Under the pieces are notes generated by a model, which saw only the letters and a program-made list of their open reading frames with translations, did no database searches and had not been told where the DNA came from. From NCBI GenBank assembly GCA_947172415.1, contig OX359189.1, positions 6,710,501 to 6,774,500 of the forward strand: a stretch of DNA of 64,000 nucleotides. The letters run 5' to 3'. A program made the translations under genes and the position numbers. Below are positions 24,622 to 35,100 of this stretch, piece by piece; positions within the stretch are counted from its first letter, which is position 1; every line of letters begins with the position of its first letter. The DNA is from Chondrosia reniformis. Taxonomy: Eukaryota > Porifera > Demospongiae > Chondrillida > Chondrillidae.

Positions 24622-25371
24622 ATGGCTGGACTACTTAAATCACTGAATGTAGCTGTCACAATTCTCTTTATGGCTGCTGATACCTCAGCTGTAGCAATCA
24701 ACTGCTCGTCAATACAGAGCTCCTACTGTTCAGACTTTCGTAAGTTTACATCGTGACTTTTTCATTAAATCTAATGAAATATAGTGCATATCAATATTAC
24801 ACTAAGAGATTTAGGTACATACATATCACTTTAAATATTAAGTGCTAATAGTAATTAAAACTCTCTTTATTCTACAGTAACATGTGTACAAGTAGAAGAT
24901 GGAACAAGCGTATCTTGTGTCTATGACAGGTTGAGCTATACAACATTCAGACTTGAGTTTTATCTCAATCAGATAACTGCAAACATGAGAGTGGCCAGCC
25001 TATGTCCAGAATGTATTACAGAGACTGCTATTGAAGGACTAGATAATGGAGTCATGTACACATTTGACTTCACAAGGATTGCAAAGAATCTTACAGGAAC
25101 ACACACTTTTATAGCAGCTTATAAACCAGAGGCAATGAATAACTTTTTCCTTATTGAGCAGTGTTGCAACAAGACACAGCAAATCCAATATCAAACTGAA
25201 ATTATAGTGGGAGGTAAGTATTACATGTGATTGGTGTGATTGGTATGTACAGTGAGTAGCTTATATATTATTTAAATCCCTGTAGACCAAATTAAATCAG
25301 TTCTCACTCTTCTGAATAAATGGACAACAATATTGGCAGAATACGTTAAGAAGGAACAAGAGGATTTTTAG
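24622..25371 (+). CDS. Orphan eight-cysteine secreted protein, paralogue F
   Basis: Exons 24622-24739, 24878-25213 and 25286-25371 give 179 residues, phase 1 introns. Exon 1: MAGLLKSLNVAVTILFMAAD-type signal peptide, then NCSSIQSSYCSDF. Exon 2: TCVQVEDGTSVSCVYDRLSY, then the constant block, with NMRVASLCPEC in place of NMTVASLCPEC, so the first N-glycosylation motif is lost. Exon 3 ends KKEQEDF with no terminal cysteine. Splice sites are canonical. It is more diverged from C-E than they are from each other. It lies outside the tandem units, but it shares the N-terminal LLKSL motif with them, so it is an older duplicate of the same lineage. Confidence 0.85.
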
Positions 25372-26877
25372 TTTTACGGCAAAGAAATGACTTCCATTGT
25401 TACTTTTAAATCTCATTTCATTTCACACATTATATAAGCTCTATCCCATCAGCACTGAACATAACATCATTTACGTACATCCACACATAGTATTCATTTC
25501 TACTAATGATGCACCTTTATAACAATGTTTTAATCGTACATTAATAATGTTACAGCAAATCTCTGCAGGTTGTACGTACGTACATCCAGTACACAAGTTA
25601 AACAATAGACATAATTAAGCTCAAAAGATATTTAGTGATTTACATTACATATAATTTAAGGTTTCAGCACTTTGGAGCAAGTTATAAAATTGTCTATAAC
25701 CCAGCAGCCATAGGAATGTGTATTAATGCAGTCAAATAGTAGCTTTTAATCTCTCCTGGTATATCAAATCTGTTGTGGTTGTTAACTGAGACATCATGAG
25801 GCCTACAGTCTACTAGGTACGAAAATTACTTTATGCACCATTTGATATACGTACGTAGCTAGTTTACATCTACACACACTATCTCGATGCATAGGAAAGT
25901 GTGATGAATTCAATGTCTCCTTTTCAAGTTTGTTGGTAGCTAAATATATTTAATGTACTAATATGGTACACTGACTAAAACTCACACTATTTATTAATAT
26001 TTACATTTGATTGTATAGTTGGCTATAGTTATCCTGGGAGCCAGAGTATTTAATAACTATCACAGGGTAGTGTTGCTTTTAATCATTAATGTGCAGTTAA
26101 TATGTTATGTATAATGTATTCAAGAGCAAGTTTTACTTGTGATGTCAGCTCTTGATTAGCATCCTACACTGTAAATTTAACTCATGGGAGTCAGAATATT
26201 GTTAACTTGATACGTACATAGAGTACGCCCTCAGATACATTTATACTTCTACTTTCCTCAGTCTGCTAAATGCTGGAACTTGTAGCTAGGTTATACCACC
26301 GCAAGCTTAAGGCAGGCAAAACAGTGACTAGTGATATTGATGACATAATAGGAACTGAACGTAAAAATATTTAAAAACATTAATTACAGGAAGTTTTGTT
26401 TGTGTGTTTTTGTGATGGTAGATCATGATTTAGCACCAAAACATTGTCCTCAGCTAAATTTAACTTCAACATTCTGCACAAATGACATCACTTTGCACAG
26501 TCATTGTTATCTACAAGATTCGAAACATACATCCTTTTATGGTTACTTAATAATATAAGAATGATAATCACTTCAGATACTACTGATGCATTTAACTGCA
26601 CTTTCATATAGGTACACTACTACTTTACGATAATACAGAAATGAATCTATTCTAAGCTTCCTTTTTCAATAACAAAACATCACTGCAGTTTATTGCAAGC
26701 TTTATGAAATCTTACTAATGAAGATCGCATGCCATACATACATATTAGTTACATACTCTACACACAATAAGTGCATAAAATGCTAGCTATTGGAAACCAT
26801 ACGTAGCTATCTACACTATTGTGTAGACTAATAATGTTTAGCTACTGTTAATGAAAATCAGGAATATTGAGGCATTA

Positions 26878-27007
26878 ATAGAATAAGGATTTCTTCTAAC
26901 TGCATCTAACTTATCTTTGGAAAGGGTCATCTTTTGACTTTGGGAGCGTATTCTTTCTGCCAAACGTTTCGACCCTGGGGGTCTTCTTCAGTCAACCCTT
27001 TCCAAAG
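26878..27007 (-). ncRNA. Hammerhead-ribozyme-like mobile element, copy 1 (with 12-bp target duplication)
   Basis: On the minus strand: stem arm atctttggaaagggt, core CTGAAGA, helix GACCC/GGGTC, GAAA, ACGT, then the complementary arm accctttccaaagat (plus positions 26913-26927 and 26995-27009). CUGANGA...GAAA with a short helix between them is the conserved hammerhead core, and the long arms would form stem I. The element is flanked by attgaggcatta (26866-26877) and attgaagcatta (27008-27019). The related repeat at about 3797-3815 has one attgaagcatta and no insert. This is the mark of insertion by retrotransposition. Ribozyme activity is not shown. Confidence 0.6.
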
Positions 27008-27656
27008 ATTGAAGCATTACATACCAAAGTAGGCACAGATGGAGGTTCTAGCATACAGTCAATATAAACATGAGTTTTACTGAATTTTGCTGTTGTCTGG
27101 TCACTGAAAAGTGCTGACTGTGAATGTCATTAACATCAGAGAGTACAGTATATCATAATTCTCTAAGTAAAGATGATTAGAAAAAATGGCCGCCTTATTC
27201 AACAAATTATTAAATATCACCTCTTAAATCGACAACAGGTTTTCGTTATATTTGCAGTTAATGGTTAATGTCATCAATATATATTATTAAGTGAGATAAA
27301 GGTCAAGGTTATGTCAGAATATACGTATATATAATTATACACAGCTTTGATGACATAAGAAGGGAATTATAGAGGGAAGTTTCCTTTAAATTGAGACATT
27401 CCTAAAATTCTCAAACATGTTTACCTATTTGGAACAGCATGTACATATCCAATATTTGACAAAGTAAGCACTTGTGTAATGTAAACAATAAACAAGAAGG
27501 CGCATAGCATGCATCCTTGCGTACTTTGAATGTAGGTGGGTGGCTCTTCCTCATGTTGTCATTAGTGAAGAAGGTATTACTACAAAGTCCTTTACAGCTA
27601 CACTGAGTCAGGAACCAATCTAATAATAACTAGAGAACAATAAAATAGTAGAAGAT

Positions 27657-27792
27657 GTAGGGATGGCACAAAAAGCACAGAAACAAGAAAGGAATGTTAC
27701 ACAGTGAAGCATTATTTATGCATGAATCATACAACACCCTTGTATGTAGGATACATGCATAGGGAAAACGAAACAGCCGGTACCATCCCTAC
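27657..27792. mobile_element. MITE with GTAGGGATGG ends, copy 1
   Basis: Left end gtagggatggcac (27657-27669) and right end gtaccatccctac (27780-27792) are inverted repeats with one mismatch. The inner block cagaaacaagaaaggaatgt, followed by tacacagtgaagca, recurs in the element at 54833-54953. Non-coding. Confidence 0.7.
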
Positions 27793-28375
27793 ATAGAGAG
27801 TACGGTAGATACATAACAAGGAATTAAGACAATAGAACATGTATCATTTAATGAAATGTTTAGATGCTGGGAGTACCAATTTATAAACAAAAGTCTTAGA
27901 TTTGTATACAACAAACAACTGCCTTGAAAAGCAAGCAAGTTCAATATAGTGTTTAGAAACTGTAGTACATATATGTAAATATGCTTTAATTCTGTAAATC
28001 CCCATGTTTACGCTTGTTCTGTGTGTCCAGAGTACAAGAATGTCTGGAATGCTAAACTTGTTTATTTTACCTGTTTACTAAAACATGTTAATGCGGCTAG
28101 GTGATCCTGGCTGTAAACTACCCTCATTTAGGTCTGTTAGGTTAGCAGTGTATTTGAGAAATGGGAAATATTGTACACATGAGAAATGCTTGTGTACTCA
28201 GCTTATATCACTTCAGTGTCACTAGTATAGTTAGTGTAGGAGTGTTAACCTCAAAACCACTATACCTTAATATACATATATATATATACCACGTTAACAT
28301 GAAGATTTTTAACAATTGTAAATATACATCATCTAATTCATACAACTACAGAAGCAAATGAATTGAAGGAGGTGG

Positions 28376-28444
28376 GCGCTACAACTTTGAAACCTATGGC
28401 GCTGCAACTTTCTAGTCTATGGTGCTGCAATTTCTAATCTATAT
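28376..28444. repeat. Three-copy tandem repeat of about 23 bp
   Basis: Three imperfect copies of the type g[cg]gctgcaacttt.ta.tctatg lie head to tail. Confidence 0.7.
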
Positions 28445-29099
28445 GTACTATAGAGTTTAAGCATTTCATGTACAAAATACAGCAAGCAGGTGAGTCTAAT
28501 GCTGTACATGTAATATCATTATTATGTAGAGGGAATTTACCTTTGTAATTCTCCAGTCCATGGAAGCAAAACTAATTATGGGTCATCTTGTATTAATGTG
28601 CACCACTATGCAGTGGGTAATTTATCTTTACAATTCCCCTACCCACAGAAATGAAAAGGAAAATTACAAATAAACATTAAACTATACAGCCAGTGACCTT
28701 TTTATTATGGGGATTTATATGGTTTGTGTGGTTTTAACTTTCCACATATCTACCCATATATGGCAAGGTAGGTGCATCAAAGTGCAAGCAATCCACTATA
28801 TCAGGTTTAACAAAGTATTCACATGCATGTACGTACAACCTAGACACATCTTTGATGTTATCTACAAAACATCTCCTATATTTCCCTCCTGGATGATAAT
28901 GTAATGAAAATATTTCAGTAGTGTCAAGGGAAACTCCCTTAAGAAATTACAACCAGTAAAACTAGTTGTTAGGCGTATAAGAGGAATCTATTTCTGAGCA
29001 CTGACAAGCTTACTCAGGAAGCTTATTAAGGAATCCTTATTCTATTAAGCTTACTCAGTATATTACATATACACAAAATAAGAGGATTCTGGTGTGAGA

Positions 29100-29160
29100 T
29101 TATAATAATAAAAGTAATAATAATAATAATGATTGTTTATTATTGTGACATGCCATACAA
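29100..29160 (-). repeat. Retroelement 3' tail with (TAA)n
   Basis: A TAA/TAATAA run is followed by tttattattgtgacatgcc, the same junction as at 2068 and 13610 (TAA tail next to ttattaaagtgacatatgcc). Only the 3' end remains. Confidence 0.4.
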
Positions 29161-29345
29161 AGAGTAAAATTAATAAGGATGACCCAACCAGTTCAGGTTT
29201 ATAAGTCACATTACAAAGGAAAATCATGATAAATAGTCTTTGTATTGTATATGTAAGCGGGTAATCAGGTGAAACCAACTTGTTTCAAAAATTGTTTCAA
29301 TAAGTACCTTCTGTGACTGTGGTATTGTATACTGGTCTACGTTTA

Positions 29346-29476
29346 CCATGACTAGTCAATGTACATAGTTAATTTCCTAAATACTTACTATTAACTAGTC
29401 AACTATATCTATATGGGCTTTCAGAGAGTGTTTCAAACTGTTAAACTGATTCCCATTCATACCAAAAGGGTTTTAC
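29346..29476. repeat. Dispersed repeat, copy 2
   Basis: Same sequence as at 23168-23305, with small internal deletions. Confidence 0.6.
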
Positions 29477-30562
29477 TATACAGTATTAATATTGAGAAGT
29501 ATAATTATAAAAGTATCGACCCAAACCAATATATCATATAACATATATCTTAACAATATATTATTAGAGAACATAATGAAGAGTATATACTACTAGCCCC
29601 ACTCCTATGCATTCATTGTGATACAGTGAGGAAATCTTTTACTGTAGATTATGAATGATTCAATAGTTACATCCATCATGTAATATCTGTGATTCTACAG
29701 GTTTCAGTATATTTGTATCTGTTATTTTACTGATAATTTAAACCAGTCAAATAGAACACCCTCAATAATAGTAATTTAATGTATTTTTTACAATTTTGTA
29801 ATTCATAAGGATTTACCAATATATTCATTGGCTGTACTTTGAATGTCTTCTCACTATACAGTAAGTGGTGTCATGAGACTTTAATGGTCAGTGATATCCA
29901 GTATTACACATTCCGTATATATTTAACATACCAAGGGCATAATGTATGTCTCTTTATATCAACTAACTCAAACTGTGTTGCTGTAGGTAATATATAACCA
30001 ATGCATCGACAGGCGCATTAGAGATACCATCATTTGGTCAGTTTTATTGGAATCTTGGGAGGCTAAAACCTATCTGTCGCGAAAGTACAAGATCGGCGGT
30101 TATGGTAACTAGAATAGACTTATCATCAAACTCATACACTAATTTGATCTATCCACAATTTCTATGGTGACTTTTTTAAATGTTCGGATCATGCCGCTCG
30201 AAATAATAAACAAAGGAATAACAAGCGGTGCAGGGTAACCCCTTTCGAACCCACCTTATATATGTAGTCTACAAAGATCTCTCTTAAAGAGCGCATTGTT
30301 GATAAACCGGCTTCTCTCGCTCCTATAGCAATAAACTTCATTTTCAATTTCCGTGAGATAACTACTACCACAAGTGCTTATTTATTATTATTAGAATTTC
30401 TGTAAGAGTTTAGACCACGAAACCAGCCACTGATTTGGGATTCTATACCTGCAGACTATAAGATGCAAATTATACTCAATGATCACATAGTGTTTGACTA
30501 TAATTTTGCAAACTGTATAGTTAATACAATAAAATCAATGAAAGTAAAGTAAGAAAGTTTGT

Positions 30563-31305
30563 TTAATGGCGATCTACTTCTTGTAAAAGCTTAGTCCATT
30601 TGATGATCAACTGGATAATATCTCTTTTGCGATCTGTAGAAAAACAATGAGAAATGATAATACTTTTCCACTTTACGGAGAATGATCACATATAAGATTC
30701 TACAGCTTCTGTAGATTGATATACTCATTTACTGATTACCTTGAATTTGAATATGTGTATTGTATTGGATTTGGTCGGTTCTACTGCAACACTGCTGAAG
30801 AATAGGACCCATACGCTTCTGAGCGGCTGGGGAATAAGCTGCTATAAAAGTGTGTATTCCTGTAAGATTCTTTGCAGCCTTTGAGAAGTCAAAAGTGTAC
30901 ATGACTCCATTATCCAGTCCTTCAACCTCATAGCTTTTAACGCATTCTGGACAGATATTATCAACTTCATTTCCATCCAGAACAGCATCAATATAGTAAT
31001 GTATATTTGTAAGGCTGTAACTGGGCCTATCTTGAAGACAGGATATTTGGGGTCCGTCAAACTTCTGACAAGATACTAAGAAAAAGAAATTAATGGTTAA
31101 GATAGCAGCAAGTTATAAGCAATTATACTGTATGTATGTAGCTACGTACATATATATGAATATATGTGACTTTCTAAAACTTACAGAACTTATAACATAT
31201 ATCTTTGGTGTAAGTCTGGCAGCTGATAGGATTGGCAGAAGATAAGATTGAAGAAGTTGATGCAACTATAATGATAGCTGCTAGTAAGAGATATTGTCTT
31301 CTCAT
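30563..31305 (-). CDS. Orphan eight-cysteine secreted protein, paralogue G
   Basis: On the minus strand, exons 31305-31185, 31075-30740 and 30633-30563 give 175 residues, with both introns in phase 1 as in A-F. Exon 1: MRRQYLLLAAIIIVASTSS signal peptide and SCQTYTKDICYKF. Exon 2 starts SCQKFDGPQISC and its first third is unlike the others (IHYYIDAVLDGNEVDNICPEC). It then returns to EGLDNGVMYTFDFSKAAKN, HTFIAAY and LQQCCSRTDQIQY. Exon 3: DIIQLIIKWTKLLQEVDRH. It is the most diverged member and the only one on the minus strand, which marks the edge of the cluster. The nucleotide identity of the GLDNGVMYTF...HTFIAAY stretch with the plus-strand copies is far higher than that of its flanks. Confidence 0.85.
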
Positions 31306-31386
31306 GATTCTGTAGCAAAATATCAAGCTTGAGTATTCTCTTACAGCTCCACTGAAGGTATGAGTAATGAGGACCAATTGCAACCC

Positions 31387-31427
31387 ATTTATAGGGTAAG
31401 AGGGTTAAAGTTGAGAGGGGAATTCCC
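31387..31427 (-). promoter_or_regulatory. Putative promoter of paralogue G: NF-kappaB palindrome and TATA
   Basis: gggaattccc (31418-31427) is a perfect NF-kappaB-type palindrome. It sits about 24 bp upstream, in the minus-strand sense, of tataaat (31387-31393), which is about 82 bp before the ATG at 31305. The match and its placement are exact, but binding is not shown. Confidence 0.5.
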
Positions 31428-32166
31428 AAAAAATGTACCTAAAATATCTGTAAGGGACTTATATGTGTCATGACATCATACTTTTAAGAACCTTATCGAG
31501 GTTTATGTTGCAAAATTATACAAGTATACTTAGCTAACTTCATATTCTAAATGAATTGACTGTTAAATTATTAAACTTCTCAATCCTTTTCTATATATCC
31601 TTCTAATGTAGCGAATGAACTCTCCCTATATTACCAGCTAATTATATATTCTATATTGATGATAAAACACCATTTTCCTAAAGATATAGTTTATATTGTA
31701 ACATATTGTGTCACCGTGAGTTCCATACACACATATAATTAACCTTCTAAGCGAATCTTGTCAGCCATATTATATCGACAGTGCAAGCCTACAAATATTT
31801 AATTGTCAGCCAATTTCCTTACTTTAACTTTTAAGTTGAGACTACAAATTATACTATAACTCTGCATAATGGATATATTAATGTTGCAATGGTCCAAGTA
31901 CATGTATAACAAAATTAACTATAATGACATCCTGCTCTAAATGATCATGATCTCGACCTAGCTGTCTTGTTTTTTATATTTCATGGATAATCCATACCCA
32001 TATCCATATCCATGCCTATTATATCAACAATTGCATGATGTATGTAAATAATGTTGGTGTTTTTCACAATATCTTAGAAATTATATTGGCTGCAACTGCA
32101 TGTGTTAAGTAATGCTTTATGTAATCATTAATGAGTGCTAGCTAGTTGTTAGTTTCTTACAGGAAG
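31428..32166. other. Intergenic, nothing recognised
   Basis: AT-rich DNA between paralogue G and the GABA-B-like gene, with no coding exon, RNA gene or repeat that I can identify. Confidence 0.5.
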
Positions 32167-35100
32167 TTATAGTACAGGAAGAGTCACTTCAGTATCCATT
32201 TGGGTCTGTAAAAATGAAGTAATAAAAATTGCCAATTAAATAGGTAGAAGTACACTTAATGTATATATTCTTAATTACCATTCCACCCCCTCAAATATAC
32301 GGATGGAATATGGTCTATATATTTAGCTATGTATAATATATATTAGATTACTATATATATATATATATGCTATATATTGTAACTTGCACTGTATATATTA
32401 TAGTACTGATATTAGAAATAGAGAAGTTAGAAGCTATATTTCTAAGATAAGAGGAGGCACAGCTAGACTGAGAGTAGAAGAGGGTAGATGGTCTAGAATA
32501 GAGAGGAGCGAGCGTCTTTGTCAGCACTGTGAATCACAGGAAGTAGAAGACAGTAGCCACTTCATTCTTAGGTGTGAAAAGATCAGTGATGAAAGAAGTA
32601 GTTTGTTTGAGGAGTTAAGAGAGAGGGTTGCTGAATTTGATAGTAAACTAGATAGTGAAAAACTGATAGTGGCATTGACTGAGGCTTGCAGGAGTACTAA
32701 AATTGGGTTTTTAATACTAAAAATGTGGAAAAGACGAAACTACGTTGGATAATAACCCCATGGCTCCCTCCCTTGTATATATATTTCATATTTCATATAT
32801 CTCGTGGATACCTTATTTGCTTTCTTTTATTACCTTTATTGTATACATACATCTATATTATCTACATTACCCATATCATCCCACTCTGTAAATCATCCTT
32901 CATCCTTTATTTCACTTGAACTATAATATAATGCACCACCTCCGAACTCGGTGCTTGTGTATGTGACTGTCTGGGAAGTGCGGCCTGGTAGCCTTAAGTG
33001 GCGATGGCTTAATGCGCCCAGGCAGTCGGGCTATGTACCTGGGCGGACGGCCTGGTAGCCTTAAGTGGCGATGGTTTATACGTGTCCAGGTATAGCCCTG
33101 TGCCCCTTAACCACCTTTGGTTTGCATTTTATACATTTGTTGTATGCATGGGCACTCTAATAATAATAATAATAATAAATAATATATCTAGGTATTAGTA
33201 TCATGCTAAAGTATCATGTACGTATATAATACCTCATAAATTTCAAGTTTGCTTTTCAGCTTTTCATTTTCTTGCTGCAAAGCTATTTGCTTTAGAGCTG
33301 TTTCATTGGTAGGTGGGACTTCTTTGGCCGTTATAAACCCTAGCGCTCCATCAACTGTATCATCACCTTTCATTTTGTACAAACCAGTGATCTGATTCAA
33401 AGAATAAATTACTCTGTAACATATTAAGATCTAGAGTTTAATAAAATTAAATTGAATGCACTTTTAACCACTTCACTAACAACAAGTATCAGACCTTAAT
33501 TGGATCTAATTTTGTCAAATTTTGAGATGCAGAGGCTCAAGATGTAAATTGTAGATCATCAAACACAACAAACCAAAGATTTATTCCTATGATATACGTA
33601 CATATATTATATCTAGGACACAGCTTACCCTTGGTATAAATATAAGTCCAAGTATCAGACTCGTAGCCAAAAGTATGCCTCCACTCAAAGTACCGTAATG
33701 AGCCTCCACCATTGAAGTCAACAGTACACCCACTGTTACAAGTGGTATACAGATTACTACAGTGCAGTAAACAGCTGCAGCAATGAATTTGGAGTCATTC
33801 AGAGCCTCTATCTTCACTTTTCTGATTTCAAAGGCAAGGAAGAGACCAATCCAGAGATAGATTGATTTGTATATCAATAAAACTACCAGAATTGGCAGCT
33901 GTGCATTAGATTTGCAAACAAGGTCCAGTTGATTTGATGACTATTATATAGATAGATACGTAGATATATAAATTGCAGCACATATTATATATACAATGAC
34001 ACTATTATACTTAAAATTCCCAATTGCAAGCAGAATATGCATATAGAGCTTAGTGTATGTATGTTTTAAATGTAAAATCATATATACTTGGAGTACAACA
34101 CAATTGGATATATATCCCTTTTAATCTCCTTTTTGACACAAAAACTCTCATTCAGTATTTAATATATTGAATCTATATAGCATGTATACATCATGTACAT
34201 TATATGTATATGATATGAGAGAGTGCGGCAGTACTCTCTATATGACTAGGGATGGCTTTAAAACAAGGCCGCCCTACTTAATGTGTGTATATGTGCATTT
34301 TTTGCTTTCCTTCATTAACATACTATACGGGGCTGCAGCATTGCCTTAAACCTGCTATTCTCTATTGCTGTAGTGACAATCAGGAAAAGCAGATCCACAA
34401 ACAGTAGTATTAAGAGTACAATCAGCAGTATCCAATCCTTTGGAGGCTATATAGATACAAAATTATACATATACACAAATAATATATGTCTATAATGGGA
34501 TAATCATGGAGTATAATATACGTATAATATTATATATATGTATAGCAGTATTAAGTACATACGTATATGCCCTTTACTTGAGAAAATTATAACATATGAA
34601 TATATAATTATTATTTTATAATCATTATGAATTATTAAAGTATTTATATATATGCCAATAAAAAAACCTGAATTCTTCCTTTCATTTTTCCTGAATTGAT
34701 GTTCTGAAATATAATGTAAATTCTCCACGTCTTGATAATCAATGATCCAAAAAAGAGTGTAAAACCAATTGATATTATCCAGAGTGTAGCCTACATACAT
34801 ATATTATACACATATATGTGTATGCGTTATAGTATTAATCATCATGTTAAATCCCACATTGCAAAGTCCAGTTTTCACTGTTATATCAGAAGTTGGGATT
34901 CCCAATATAATTACATCCAAATACAGTAAGCCAGCACCAGCACACATCGCCATATTTATAACAGGACTTGTTAGCTTGATGTACCTATACGTATGTATAC
35001 GTATATACACATAATATATACGGGGTAATTTTAGTTGCGTTCATTATGAAAGATAAGTTTATTGGAGCTATCAGCAACAAAATTGAGCTAGATTGAACGT

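Larger units (their letters stand above)
25372..30562. other. Intergenic region, repeats only
   Basis: No supported gene. It contains an old dispersed repeat (about 26100-27170), a hammerhead-like element (26878-27007), a MITE (27657-27792), a short tandem repeat (28376-28444), a retroelement tail (29100-29160) and the second copy of the repeat seen at 23168. The ORFs at 28161-28904 and 30189-30371 show no domain, splice context or conservation within the window. Confidence 0.55.

Noticed and set aside
32950-33120. Possible tRNA-like or structured RNA with a repeated gcctggtagccttaagtggc block
   Set aside because: No cloverleaf or A/B box pattern. It fits better as the 3' UTR of the LINE fragment, followed by its TAA tail.
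34352-34446. Earlier donor for exon 14 of the GABA-B-like gene at 34352
   Set aside because: It would put exon 15 in a frame with a stop. The donor at 34324 keeps phase 0 and gives a loop of normal length.
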